From: an uncultured Microbacterium sp.
GTDB lineage: Bacteria; Actinomycetota; Actinomycetes; Actinomycetales; Microbacteriaceae
Direction of reading: 5' to 3'
DNA: 64,000 nucleotides
Assembly: GCF_937927635.1 (NCBI RefSeq)
Contig: NZ_CALBRW010000024.1
Coordinates: 43,600 to 107,599 of the forward strand
Notes under the pieces: model-generated
Database searches by the model: none
Seen by the model: only the letters and a program-made list of their open reading frames with translations
What the model was told of the DNA's origin: nothing
Shown here: in pieces, positions 42,940 to 51,998 of the stretch
How positions within the stretch are numbered: position 1 is the first letter of the stretch
Layout: every line of letters starts with the position of its first letter
Program-made: the position numbers and the translations under genes

Positions 42940-43539
42940 ATGTCTTTGCCGTTCGCCCGTCAGGCGGCGTTCCTCGCCGCCCCCGTTCTCGCCGCGATCC
43001 TGCTGTCCGGGTGCGCGGCACAGCCCTCGGGGCTGGAAGGGCTCGCGTCACAACGCCAACCCACCTCCGCGTTGGACGACCGGATCGCCGAGTTGCCGCC
43101 GAAGGCCCGTGAGGAGGCGATCGACTTCGGGGGGCCGCTCGACACCGGTGGCGACTACACGTCGTCGACGTCGACCGGCCGGGTCGTGGTGGTCAACTTC
43201 TGGTACGCGGCCTGCCCGCCCTGCCGAGTGGAGGCGCCCCTGCTGTCCGCGGCGGCCGCGAAGTACGCGGCCGAGCCCGTCGACTTCATCGGCGTCAACG
43301 TGCGTGATTCCGCGGACACGGCACGCAGCTTCGAGCGGGAGTTCGACATCCCGTACCCGTCGATTCTCGACCAGGGCAGCGGTGCGGTGCAGCTCGCTTT
43401 CCGGGGCAAGATCGCCCCGAACGCCGTGCCCACCACCCTCGTCCTCGACCGCACCGGGCGCGTGGCCGCGCGTGTGGTGGGGCAGCTGCCCGACCAGGCC
43501 ATCCTGGATGCGCTGGTGGACCGGGTCGTCGCGGAGTGA
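42940..43539 (+). CDS. TlpA/ResA-like thioredoxin lipoprotein
   Basis: A 199-residue extracytoplasmic thiol-disulfide protein. A signal peptide with lipobox LLSGC is followed by a thioredoxin fold with VVVVNFWYAACPPCRVEAPLL; the active site is Cys-Pro-Pro-Cys, with WYAA in place of the usual WASW-type lead. GVNVRDS and the cis-Pro segment NAVPTTLVLD are present. ResA-type proteins reduce apocytochrome c haem-binding cysteines, receiving electrons from CcdA, encoded at 46427. GGAG precedes the ATG at 42940. Confidence 0.88.
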   Translation: MSLPFARQAAFLAAPVLAAILLSGCAAQPSGLEGLASQRQPTSALDDRIAELPPKAREEAIDFGGPLDTGGDYTSSTSTGRVVVVNFWYAACPPCRVEAPLLSAAAAKYAAEPVDFIGVNVRDSADTARSFEREFDIPYPSILDQGSGAVQLAFRGKIAPNAVPTTLVLDRTGRVAARVVGQLPDQAILDALVDRVVAE

Positions 43540-43555
43540 GACGGGGCAGCTCACG

Positions 43556-45163
43556 ATGACGACGAAGACCGGCGACACCGAGGCGACCTCCGTGAGAGGG
43601 GTCGCGTCACCGAAGCTGTCTCTGGGAGGGTGGGCTCGTTGGGCGTGGCGTCAGCTGACGTCGATGAACACCGCCCTGGTGCTTCTTCTGCTGCTTGCCG
43701 TTGCGGCCATCCCGGGGTCGCTGGTTCCGCAGCGCAGCGCGGACCCCAACGGCGTCGCTCAGTACTTCACCCGCGACCCGAACGGGGCGCGGGTACTGGA
43801 CATGTTCTCCGCGTTCGATGTCTACACCTCGCCCTGGTTCTCCGCGATCTACCTGCTGCTGATGGTCTCGCTGATTGGATGCCTCGTCCCCCGCATCCGC
43901 TACCACGTGCGCGCGTTGACCGCGCCACCACCGCGCACCCCCACGAATATGGATCGCCTGCCCGTTCATGTGACAGCACGCTCCGACGCGGCCCTCACGG
44001 ATCTGCACGCCACCGCATGGAGCACCCTGCGGAGCTTCCGATACCGGGTGCACGCCTACCCCGGCGACCACGGTCAGCTGTCGCTCGCCGCCGAGCGGGG
44101 CTACCTTCGCGAGACCGGCAACATCCTCTTCCATGTGGCGATCACCGTCGCGATCATCGCCCTCGCCGTGGGCAGCGGGCTCCGCCACACCGGCCAGCGG
44201 GTGCTCGTGGAGGGCCAGTCGTTCACCAACACCCGGCTCGCCTACGACACCTACACGGCGGGCCCCCTGGTCAGCGACGACAGTCTCACCCCGTTCGCGC
44301 TCACCCTCGACAAGCTCACCGTCACCTACGTCACCGACAACCCGGCCGCGTTCGGGATGCCTCGCGGGTACGACGCCCGGGTGTCGGTGACCCGGCCAGA
44401 CGACACGGCCACACCGGGCACCGCCAACATTCGGGTCAACGAGCCGCTCGACATCAACGGCACCAACATCTACCTGCTGGGAAACGGCTACGCGCCCCGC
44501 ATCATCGTGAAGGACCCTCGGGGCAACGTCGTCTTCGACGACATGATCCCGTTCCTGCCGCAGGACGCCAACCTGACCAGCCTCGGCGTCGTGAAGGTTC
44601 CCGACGGTCTTCGCGAGCAGATCGGGATGACCGGATTCCTCTACCCGACACCGGTGACGACCCGAAGCGGGGCCGCCGCGTCCGCCCTGCCGATCCTGAC
44701 CGATCCGGTCGTCACACTGAACGTCTACAGCGGAGACCTGGGACTGGACAACACCACGGCCTCCAACGCGTACCGGTTGGACACCTCGAAGATGACCCAG
44801 CTGGCAGGACCGGGGGCGCCCGCCGCCGCCCTCACGCTCACCCCGGGCGTCTCGCAGCAGCTCCCCGACGGCCTGGGCAGCATCGAGATCTCCGAGATCC
44901 GCCGGTTCGCCTCGTTCGAGCTCACCTCCGACCCGATCCAGGGTGTCGTTCTCGCCGCCGCCCTGACCGCCCTGGCGGGCGTGCTGGCGGCACTGTTCGT
45001 GCCGCGCAGACGGATCTGGGTGCGATTCACCCCCACCGCCGGCACCACCCGGATCGACGTGGCAGGCCTGGCCCGCGGGCACGACCCGGGCCTGGAAGCC
45101 GCTGTCCGCGACCTCACCGCCAGGATCATCCCCCCACCGCCCCCGCAGGAGAAGGACACATGA
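43556..45163 (+). CDS. resB: ResB/Ccs1 cytochrome c biogenesis protein
   Basis: A 535-residue protein of System II cytochrome c maturation. Hydrophobic helices occur at about residues 38-55, 90-110 and 190-215, with one more near 463-483. A large extracytoplasmic domain lies between the last two. It starts MNTALVLLLLLAVAAIPGSLVPQR after a short cytoplasmic N-terminus. With ResC it carries haem across the membrane and attaches it to apocytochrome. It overlaps resC by ATGA and follows the TlpA gene by 16 bp. Confidence 0.88.
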   Translation: MTTKTGDTEATSVRGVASPKLSLGGWARWAWRQLTSMNTALVLLLLLAVAAIPGSLVPQRSADPNGVAQYFTRDPNGARVLDMFSAFDVYTSPWFSAIYLLLMVSLIGCLVPRIRYHVRALTAPPPRTPTNMDRLPVHVTARSDAALTDLHATAWSTLRSFRYRVHAYPGDHGQLSLAAERGYLRETGNILFHVAITVAIIALAVGSGLRHTGQRVLVEGQSFTNTRLAYDTYTAGPLVSDDSLTPFALTLDKLTVTYVTDNPAAFGMPRGYDARVSVTRPDDTATPGTANIRVNEPLDINGTNIYLLGNGYAPRIIVKDPRGNVVFDDMIPFLPQDANLTSLGVVKVPDGLREQIGMTGFLYPTPVTTRSGAAASALPILTDPVVTLNVYSGDLGLDNTTASNAYRLDTSKMTQLAGPGAPAAALTLTPGVSQQLPDGLGSIEISEIRRFASFELTSDPIQGVVLAAALTALAGVLAALFVPRRRIWVRFTPTAGTTRIDVAGLARGHDPGLEAAVRDLTARIIPPPPPQEKDT

Positions 45164-46107
45164 ACACCTACCTCGACTCTCTCTCTCAGGTTGCCCTGTA
45201 CTCCGCGATCGCCCTCTACGTCGCCGCGCTGATCAGCTACCTCCTGGCGGCCACGGCACGCCTATCCCGCCCGGCCCCACGCGCTCACGTCGACGCCGCG
45301 CAGGCCAGCAGTGTCGGGTCCGTCACGACGCTGACCCGCCCCGCCGTGGCACGGGCACGCTCCGTGCCGCAACGCGCCGGGTATGCGCTGACCGTGATCG
45401 GGGTCGTGTTCCACCTGGCCGCTCTCGGGTTGCGGGCGGCCGCGGCGGGACGGATCCCGTGGGCGAACATGTACGAGTTCTCCGTCACCGGTGTGCTGTT
45501 CCTGATCCTGTTGTTCCTCGTCGTGGCTCGGCGGGTGCGGTACGTCACCGTGCTCGGGGTCGCGGTCCTCGGTGGCGCGACCCTGCTGATGGGGGCGGCG
45601 GCCGCCCTGTTCTATGTCCCCGCGATCCCGCTGCCCCCGGCGTTGCAGTCGGCGTGGCTGATCATCCATGTGCTCGTGGCACTGCTCGCCACCGCATTCT
45701 TCAGCCTGTCCTGCCTGGCCAGCATCGCGCAGTTGTGGAGCGCGCGGACTGTCCCGAACACACCCACGACGGGTCGGCTGCGGCGGCTGCTGCCCCCGCC
45801 TGAGGACCTCGAGCGGTTCACTTACCGGCTCATCATCATCGGCTTCATCCTGTGGACGTTCACCCTGATCGCCGGGGCGATCTGGGCGCAACGCGCATGG
45901 GGCCGGTTCTGGGGGTGGGACGTCAAAGAGGTGTGGACCTTCATCATCTGGGTGATCTACGCGGCATACATCCACGCGAAGGCCACCCGCGGATGGTCCG
46001 GACGAGCCGCGGCCTGGCTGGCGATCATCGGCTACACCGCGGTGATCTTCAACTTCGGCATCGTCAACGTCTTCTTCAAGGGCCTGCACTCCTACTCCGG
46101 GCTGTGA
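45160..46107 (+). CDS. ccsB: ResC/CcsA haem-handling protein
   Basis: A 315-residue polytopic protein with the haem-binding tryptophan-rich motif WGRFWGWDVKEVWTF near residue 247 and histidines flanking it (HVLVALLAT, HAKATRGW). This is the CcsA/ResC partner of ResB. It overlaps resB and precedes a small membrane protein gene and ccdA. The presence of both subunits shows a complete System II synthetase on the island. Confidence 0.9.
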   Translation: MNTYLDSLSQVALYSAIALYVAALISYLLAATARLSRPAPRAHVDAAQASSVGSVTTLTRPAVARARSVPQRAGYALTVIGVVFHLAALGLRAAAAGRIPWANMYEFSVTGVLFLILLFLVVARRVRYVTVLGVAVLGGATLLMGAAAALFYVPAIPLPPALQSAWLIIHVLVALLATAFFSLSCLASIAQLWSARTVPNTPTTGRLRRLLPPPEDLERFTYRLIIIGFILWTFTLIAGAIWAQRAWGRFWGWDVKEVWTFIIWVIYAAYIHAKATRGWSGRAAAWLAIIGYTAVIFNFGIVNVFFKGLHSYSGL

Positions 46108-46145
46108 CCTGCCGGAACGAACCACGACACCCATCAAGGAGCGAC

Positions 46146-46430
46146 ATGAGCAAGAAGACCACCCCATCCCGCGAAGGCACCCCCGATCCGTCGGAAACCC
46201 AACGGCTCTGGAGACGCCACCGCCGCCTAGTGCATGCAGGCCAGGCGCTGCTGGGCCTGGGCGCCCTGGTGGTGATCTCCCACTGGCTGGCGCATCTGGA
46301 CGTGCTGGGGATCGGACAGCCACCAGGATGGCTCGACCTGGCCGCCGGCTATCCGATGGGAGCGCTGCTTCTGATGGCCGGCGCGATCATGGCCGGCCGC
46401 CGCCGCCCCGGTTCCGGAACCCGCACATGA
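46146..46430 (+). CDS. small membrane protein in cytochrome c maturation operon
   Basis: A 94-residue protein with a charged N-terminus (to about residue 25) and two hydrophobic segments (ALLGLGALVVISHWLAHLDV and YPMGALLLMAGAIMAGRRR). AAGGAG precedes the ATG at 46146. It overlaps ccdA by ATGA. No family is recognised; a single His and Trp in helix 1 could touch haem, but that is speculation. Confidence 0.6.
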   Translation: MSKKTTPSREGTPDPSETQRLWRRHRRLVHAGQALLGLGALVVISHWLAHLDVLGIGQPPGWLDLAAGYPMGALLLMAGAIMAGRRRPGSGTRT

Positions 46431-47149
46431 CCGACCCGATCGGCACCGGCGCGCTGTGGATCGCGTTACCGTTGGCGGCAGCCGCCGGTGCCCTCTCCTT
46501 CGCGTCGCCCTGCGTCCTGCCCCTCGTGCCGGGCTACCTCGGACTCATCACCGGGAACACCGTGCACAGATCACGCTGGGCACCCGTGGTCGGGGCAGTG
46601 CTGTTCGTCCTGGGGTTCGCCGGACTCTTCGTCCTGTACGGCGCCGCGTTCGGATCCGCCGGGGCCTGGCTGATCCAATGGCAGTCGATCGTGACCCGTG
46701 TCCTCGGGCTGGTCGTGCTGGGCATGGGCTTGACCTTCATCGGCGTCTTCCGTCCGCTGCAACGCACCCTGAAGTGGTCCCCGCCGGCACGGCCCGGTCT
46801 GGCGACCGCCCCTCTGGTCGGTGTGGCCTTCGGGCTGGGGTGGACGCCGTGTCTGGGGCCCACCCTCGCGTCGATCTCGGCGTTGAGCATGACCACCGCC
46901 TCCGCAGCGCGCGGGGCCATCCTCACCGCAAGCTACGCCATCGGGCTCGGGCTCCCGTTCATCCTCCTCGCGGCGGGATTCAGTTGGGCCGCGGCCGCGG
47001 TGACGATCCTGCGGGCACACATCCGTGTCATCAACATCACCGGCGGGGTGGCCCTGGTGCTGGTCGGGATCCTCATGGCCAGCGGGATCTGGGAGACCTT
47101 GATCTCCGCCCTGCAGACCCTCATCGGCGGGGTCACGCTGCCCCTGTGA
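46427..47149 (+). CDS. ccdA: CcdA/DsbD-type thiol electron carrier
   Basis: A 240-residue membrane protein with six hydrophobic helices. The paired redox cysteines lie in SFASPCVLPLVPG (helix 1) and LGWTPCLGPTL (helix 4). CcdA passes electrons from cytoplasmic thioredoxin to extracytoplasmic thiol proteins such as the TlpA-like product at 42940. It ends the operon. Copper oxidises thiols in the envelope, so an inducible reductase branch fits the island. Confidence 0.9.
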   Translation: MTDPIGTGALWIALPLAAAAGALSFASPCVLPLVPGYLGLITGNTVHRSRWAPVVGAVLFVLGFAGLFVLYGAAFGSAGAWLIQWQSIVTRVLGLVVLGMGLTFIGVFRPLQRTLKWSPPARPGLATAPLVGVAFGLGWTPCLGPTLASISALSMTTASAARGAILTASYAIGLGLPFILLAAGFSWAAAAVTILRAHIRVINITGGVALVLVGILMASGIWETLISALQTLIGGVTLPL

Positions 47150-47181
47150 CCCGTGCCGATGGTCTTGCGGGATACCAGTGA

Positions 47182-47566
47182 CTATTCGACGGTCGACCAG
47201 GCGACGTCGACGAGGCAGAGTCCGTCGTCCGTCTCCTGGTAGAACACGTCGCCCGGGAACTCCACCCCGGAGGCGACCCGGTCGGGAGGAAGCGACAGGG
47301 TTGATGCTCCATTCTGGGGTGAGCGGGGCCTGATCGGGCCGGTACTCGGCGACAAAGCGTTCCGGTTCCTCAGCGGACAGGCCCGCCCAGTCTTCCGGCT
47401 CCCGCAACTCAGGGTCATGGTCCGCACACGCGAACGACTCACCCTCTCCGACCGCAGCTGCCGCGATAAGTTCCTCCGTCGTCGCGATCACCTCAGCGCC
47501 GGCCGCGCCCCAGATCACCGTGTCTATAAGCACCCCGACAGCGTGGTCGCGGGCACCATGACACAA
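47182..47566 (-). pseudogene. frameshifted hypothetical gene
   Basis: Two minus-strand frames join to make one plausible acidic protein of about 125 residues. The first part contains VIATTEELIAAAAVGEGESF and ends LTPEWSINPVA; the second continues PDRVASGVEFPGDVFYQETD to VAWSTVE and stop. A one-base change near 47290-47300 (CTTCCTCCCG) separates them. Start uncertain: TTG 47566 or GTG 47533. No family is recognised. Like the GAPDH gene it may be truly broken or reflect a base-call error. Confidence 0.5.
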
Positions 47567-47633
47567 CCCGCGACGGCGAAGAACCGGCGCGTTCGTCTCC
47601 CCATCGCCCCAGCCTAACTACCTGGCCTCGATA

Positions 47634-47648
47634 TACCCTGCGGGGGTA
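47634..47648 (+). promoter_or_regulatory. CsoR operator upstream of DUF4396-MCO gene
   Basis: TACCCTGCGGGGGTA, the third copy of the CsoR site. As at 29896 it runs into TACGCT (47647-47652), a probable -10 element, with the coding start 60 bp further on. Confidence 0.82.
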
Positions 47649-47712
47649 CGCTATGAGGAGGGATATTCGGGTTCGAGCCGCTCCGCGCTCGGCGCGCAGC
47701 GGAGGGAACATC

Positions 47713-49611
47713 ATGCTGATCCAACCCATCGACTACTTCCTGGTCGGCTGGTTCGTCCTGGTGGCGATCAGCACCGTCTGGGTCGGCGTCGACCAGTTCC
47801 GCAACAACCCCGAGCCCACCGTGATGAAGTGGGGCTTCATCCTCGTCACCCTCTACCTCGGGCCCGTCGGTGCGCTGCTGTACGTCCTGGCGGACAAGGA
47901 GCCACGGCCGGGGGAGCACGAGGAGTTCACCAAGCCGCTGTGGAAGCAGGGCATCGGATCGACCATCCACTGCGTGGCCGGAGACGCGACGGGCATCATC
48001 GCCGCCGCGGTGATCGTCTCCACCTTGGGCCTGCCGATGTGGCTGGATCTGATCATCGAGTACATCGCCGGCTTCGCGTTCGGGCTGTTCATCTTCCAGG
48101 CCCTGTTCATGAAGAACATGATGGGCGGCACCTACTGGCAGAACGTGCGCCGCTCGTTCCTGCCGGAGTTCATCAGCATGAACTTCATGATGGCCGGGAT
48201 GGCGCCGGTGATGTCGCTGCTGATGATGGGCCGCGACATGCGGGCCATGGTCCCCACCGAACTGATCTTCTGGGGTGTGATGTCCGTCGGCGTCGCCGCC
48301 GGCTTCGCGCTGGCCTACCCCTCCAACGTGTGGATGGTGAAGAAGGGCATCAAGCACGGGCTGATGACCCAACGCAAGGAGCCGGCCACCGATCCGCAGA
48401 CCGAACACGCCGGGCACGCGGCGATGGCCGCCGGATCCGGGGCGGGGCGTGACGAGGCGCAGCCGCCGTCCGAGCATGAGCAGCATCAGCCCCGCGGGAC
48501 GAGTAAGGTCACCGTCCCGCAGCTGACCGTCGTCGCCTCGTTCGCGACGATCGCACTGATCGTGGGCATGGTCGCCCCCGCCAACGCGGTCAACATGACC
48601 CTCAGCGCCGAAGACGTCGGCGGTCTGATCATGCCGCCGGGCATGGTCATGACCCGCGACACTCCCGCCGAGGCAATGGAGGACATGGCCGCGGTCGACC
48701 CGCGGGACGTCACCAGCTCCTACGACGTGGACACCCGCGGGGACGAGGTCCTCGAGCCTTCCCGGATCGAGGACGGCGTGAAGATCTACGAGCTCACCGT
48801 CTCCCTGATCCGATGGGAGATCCTCCCCGGTGTCGCCGTCGACGCATATGCGTACAACGGACAGGTGCCTGGGCCCCGGCTGAACTTCACCCAAGGCGAC
48901 CGGATCCGCATCGACGTCACCAACAAGCTCGACGAGACCACCACCGTGCACTGGCACGGCCTGGACGTCCCCAACGAGATGGACGGCCCCGCCGGCATCA
49001 CCCAGGACCCGATCCAGCCCGGTGCCACGTACAGCTACGAGTACACCGTCAAGCAATGGGGCACCTTCTTCTACCACTCCCACGACCACGCCGACCGGCA
49101 GCAGGCGCTCGGCCTGTACGGGGCACTCATCATCGACCCGGCCGACCCGTCCCAGCAGCCCGCGGCGGATCACGACTACACGATCCAGCTGCAGGAATGG
49201 CTCAACAGAGAAGGCCTGACCTACCCGGCGATGCCGATGGAAGGAGGAATGCCGAACTACTTCACCATCAACGGGAAGGCGTACCCGGCCACCGAAACCA
49301 TCGACATGAAAATCGGCGAGACCCTCAAGGTCCGCTTCATCGGCTCCAACACCGTCGGCATCCACCCGATGCACATCCACGGCGGCCCGTTCACCGTCGT
49401 CGCCCGCGACGGCGAAGCCCTCGCCGAAGACCAACAATTCAAAGCCGACACCATCAACATCGGGCCCGGTCAACGCTACGACGTGATCTGGAACGCGCTC
49501 GAGCCCGGCAAATGGCTCATCCACTGCCACATCAACCACCACACCACCAACAACAACGTCGAGACCGACGGCGCCGGCGGGCTCACCATGATCATCAACG
49601 TCACCGAGTAG
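47713..49611 (+). CDS. DUF4396 membrane domain fused to two-domain multicopper oxidase
   Basis: A 632-residue fusion. Residues 1-225 have about five to six hydrophobic helices and the DUF4396 signature HCVAGDATGI with Met-rich helices (MKNMMGG, MNFMMAGMAPVMSLLMM). A His-rich linker and another helix (about 275-300) lead to two cupredoxin domains with HWHG (near 412), HSHDH (near 455), HPMHIHGG (near 551) and HCHINHH (near 603). The membrane part may pass Cu(I) to the extracytoplasmic oxidase. GGAGGG precedes the ATG; a CsoR operator lies upstream. Confidence 0.85.
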   Translation: MLIQPIDYFLVGWFVLVAISTVWVGVDQFRNNPEPTVMKWGFILVTLYLGPVGALLYVLADKEPRPGEHEEFTKPLWKQGIGSTIHCVAGDATGIIAAAVIVSTLGLPMWLDLIIEYIAGFAFGLFIFQALFMKNMMGGTYWQNVRRSFLPEFISMNFMMAGMAPVMSLLMMGRDMRAMVPTELIFWGVMSVGVAAGFALAYPSNVWMVKKGIKHGLMTQRKEPATDPQTEHAGHAAMAAGSGAGRDEAQPPSEHEQHQPRGTSKVTVPQLTVVASFATIALIVGMVAPANAVNMTLSAEDVGGLIMPPGMVMTRDTPAEAMEDMAAVDPRDVTSSYDVDTRGDEVLEPSRIEDGVKIYELTVSLIRWEILPGVAVDAYAYNGQVPGPRLNFTQGDRIRIDVTNKLDETTTVHWHGLDVPNEMDGPAGITQDPIQPGATYSYEYTVKQWGTFFYHSHDHADRQQALGLYGALIIDPADPSQQPAADHDYTIQLQEWLNREGLTYPAMPMEGGMPNYFTINGKAYPATETIDMKIGETLKVRFIGSNTVGIHPMHIHGGPFTVVARDGEALAEDQQFKADTINIGPGQRYDVIWNALEPGKWLIHCHINHHTTNNNVETDGAGGLTMIINVTE

Positions 49612-49618
49612 ACCCCCG

Positions 49619-49951
49619 ATGACCTATGTGATCGCACTGCCCTGCGTGGACGTCACCGACCGCGCCTGCTTAGACGAGTGCCCGGTGGACTGCATCTACG
49701 AGGGCGACCGGATGCTCTACATCCACCCCGACGAATGCGTCGACTGTGGCGCCTGCGAACCCGTCTGCCCAGTCGAGGCGATCTACTACGAAGACGACCT
49801 CCCCGACGAGTGGGCGGACTACTACACCGTCAACGTCGAGTTCTTCACCGAGCTCGGCTCACCCGGCGGTGCCGCCAAGACCGGCGTCCTCGGCGTCGAC
49901 CACCCCACCGTCGCTGCCCTCCCGCTGCAACATCCCCGAGGACTCGGATGA
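49619..49951 (+). CDS. FdxA-type 7Fe ferredoxin
   Basis: A 110-residue ferredoxin. The first cluster region has CxxxxxxxC-type spacing in CVDVTDRACLDECPVDC (3Fe-4S type) and the second is CVDCGACEPVCP (4Fe-4S). Acidic residues and a 45-residue C-terminal extension follow, as in actinobacterial FdxA. It lies 7 bp after the oxidase gene and is probably co-induced by copper, which attacks iron-sulfur clusters; an inducible spare ferredoxin would make sense. Confidence 0.88.
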   Translation: MTYVIALPCVDVTDRACLDECPVDCIYEGDRMLYIHPDECVDCGACEPVCPVEAIYYEDDLPDEWADYYTVNVEFFTELGSPGGAAKTGVLGVDHPTVAALPLQHPRGLG

Positions 49952-49981
49952 TCGGGTCCCCGATCGCTGGAAAGGATCATC

Positions 49982-50863
49982 ATGCACGTGCTTCTCACCG
50001 GCTCGACCGGGTTCATCGGCTCGGCCGTCCTCGCCGCAGCGCGAGGGAACGGGCACGAGGTCACCGCGCTCGTCCGCAGTGAGGACGGTGCCGCCCGAGC
50101 CCGCGCGGTGGGCGCTCGCCCGGTCCTCGGGGATATGCGCGATCACGGCCTGATCGCACGGCTCGCGGGCGATGCTGAGGCGGTGGTCCACACGGCCAGC
50201 CCGGGCGATGCGACCAGCCGGGACGCCGAGGTCGAGTTCGCTGACGCAGTGCTGGCGGGGTTCGGCGATCGCGAGGCCGTGTTCGTCCGCACCGGCGGCA
50301 TCTGGATCCACGGTCCCGGCGCGAACCTCACCGAGGACACCCCGCACAACCCACCCTCGCTGGTGGCCTGGCGGTCGGAGATCGACGAACGCATCCTCGC
50401 CACCCCCGGCATCCGCGCGATCCTCGTAGAGCCGGCGATCGTGTACGGACACGGCGACGGCATCCCCAACACCGTCACCCGCGCCGATGACACCGGAACC
50501 CCGCCCGGCGTGCAGCTCGTCGGCGACGGCTCCCAGCATTGGGGCACCGTGCACGTCGACGACCTCGCGGACCTCTACGTGCTCGCGCTCGAGCAGGCCC
50601 CGCACGGCTCGGTCTACCTCGCCGCGAGCGGCCAGAACCCCACCGTGCGCGAGCTCGGGGAAGCCGCGAGCCGCACCCGCGGGCTCGACGGCCAGGTCAC
50701 GCCCGAGTCCGCCGAGGCGACCATCGCGCGCCTCGGCGCCTTCGGGGAGGCGCTGCTGCTGGACCAGCAGGCCAGCGGAGCGCGCGCCCGCAGCAGGCTC
50801 GGATGGTCCCCCACCCGTCCGAGCCTGCTGGCAGAGATCGAGGACGGTCGCTACACCGACTGA
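49982..50863 (+). CDS. NAD-dependent epimerase/dehydratase-family protein
   Basis: A 293-residue extended SDR-like protein with the Rossmann motif VLLTGSTGFIGSAVLAA, an atypical active-site region (RTGGIWIHGPGA, EPAIVYGHGDG) and no clear YxxxK, so it may be a reductase or an NAD(P)-binding sensor of the NmrA-like kind. GGAAAGGA precedes the ATG at 49982. It follows the ferredoxin gene by 30 bp. Substrate unknown. Confidence 0.78.
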   Translation: MHVLLTGSTGFIGSAVLAAARGNGHEVTALVRSEDGAARARAVGARPVLGDMRDHGLIARLAGDAEAVVHTASPGDATSRDAEVEFADAVLAGFGDREAVFVRTGGIWIHGPGANLTEDTPHNPPSLVAWRSEIDERILATPGIRAILVEPAIVYGHGDGIPNTVTRADDTGTPPGVQLVGDGSQHWGTVHVDDLADLYVLALEQAPHGSVYLAASGQNPTVRELGEAASRTRGLDGQVTPESAEATIARLGAFGEALLLDQQASGARARSRLGWSPTRPSLLAEIEDGRYTD

Positions 50864-50887
50864 CACGCCCGTCCGCGGCCGTGACGA

Positions 50888-51928
50888 TCAGGTGCTGCCG
50901 GTGACGGCCTGCAACCCCAGGCTGGTCACGCTCACCACGACCCACAGCGAGCCGCCGAGCAGCAGCGGCCGCCAGCCGGCGCGGCGCATCGCCGCGAGAT
51001 CCACCGACAGCCCGATCGCGGAGAGGGCGACCGCGATCAGATATCCCGCTGCCGCCGACAGCGGCGGGTGCGCCGCAGCGGGCACCAGGCCGAGCGAGTT
51101 AAGCACGGCCATCAGCACGAACCCGACGAGGAACCACGGGACCAGCCGCACCACGTCCCAGAGCCCCCGCGCCGCCGGGCGCGGCACGCCGGGCGATCGG
51201 TCGCGGCGTCGCGTCACCGCGGCAAGCACCAGGGTGATTGGGATGATCGCCAGCGTCCGCACGAGCTTGACCACGATCGCGTGGTCCGTGGCGACCGGCC
51301 CGTAAGCCGCCGCGGCGGCGACAACCGAAGAGGTGTCATTGACCGCCGTGCCGGCGAACAGTCCGAAGCCGGCCTGGCTCATCCCCAGCAGATGCCCGAC
51401 CAGCGGGAAGATGAGCACCGCGGCGATGTTGAACGCGAAAATCGTGCTGACCGAGTACGCGACATCGGCTGCCGCAGCTCCGATCACCGGCGCGGTCGCG
51501 GCGATCGCCGACGCCCCGCACACCCCGGTCCCCACACCGATCAGCACCGTCGTGTCCCCGCCGACACGCAGGGCGCGACCGAGAGCCCAGGCGGCGGCGA
51601 GACCGACCGCGAGGGTCCCCACCGTCACCGGTAGCCCGGCGACGCCGACGCGGGCGACGTCGAGAACCGACAACTGCGTACCCAGCAGCACGACAGAGGT
51701 CTGCAGCACCCGTTTCGCGGCGAAGTCGATCCCCGGCCGCACCCGTGCCCCAGGCCGGCGCACCGCGCCGATCGCCGCGCCGATCAGCAGCCCGGGAACC
51801 GCTGCCCCCACCAGCGGGACGAGCGATCCGATCACCGTCGCGGCTGCGGCGATCGCCGCAGCCAGCCCCAATCCCGGCGCCAGGCGCCGGACGGCCGCAA
51901 GGAAACGGAGAAGAGGAGAACCGGTCAC
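50888..51928 (-). CDS. YeiH-family putative sulfate/sulfite exporter
   Basis: A 346-residue UPF0324/YeiH protein with about ten helices. Family motifs include LLGTQLSVLDV, GTGVCGASAIAATAPVI and GTAVNDTSSVVAAAAAYG. Homologues are linked to sulfite or sulfonate export. It is divergent from a LysR-type gene, the same pairing as yeiE-yeiH in E. coli. This pair is likely unrelated to copper. Confidence 0.85.
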   Translation of the reverse strand: MTGSPLLRFLAAVRRLAPGLGLAAAIAAAATVIGSLVPLVGAAVPGLLIGAAIGAVRRPGARVRPGIDFAAKRVLQTSVVLLGTQLSVLDVARVGVAGLPVTVGTLAVGLAAAWALGRALRVGGDTTVLIGVGTGVCGASAIAATAPVIGAAAADVAYSVSTIFAFNIAAVLIFPLVGHLLGMSQAGFGLFAGTAVNDTSSVVAAAAAYGPVATDHAIVVKLVRTLAIIPITLVLAAVTRRRDRSPGVPRPAARGLWDVVRLVPWFLVGFVLMAVLNSLGLVPAAAHPPLSAAAGYLIAVALSAIGLSVDLAAMRRAGWRPLLLGGSLWVVVSVTSLGLQAVTGST

Positions 51929-51998
51929 GGCATCGACTCTGGCCGCTCACCGTCACCGGGGAAACGAACCGGAGCCGGGGTGGGTACAAGATGGACTT

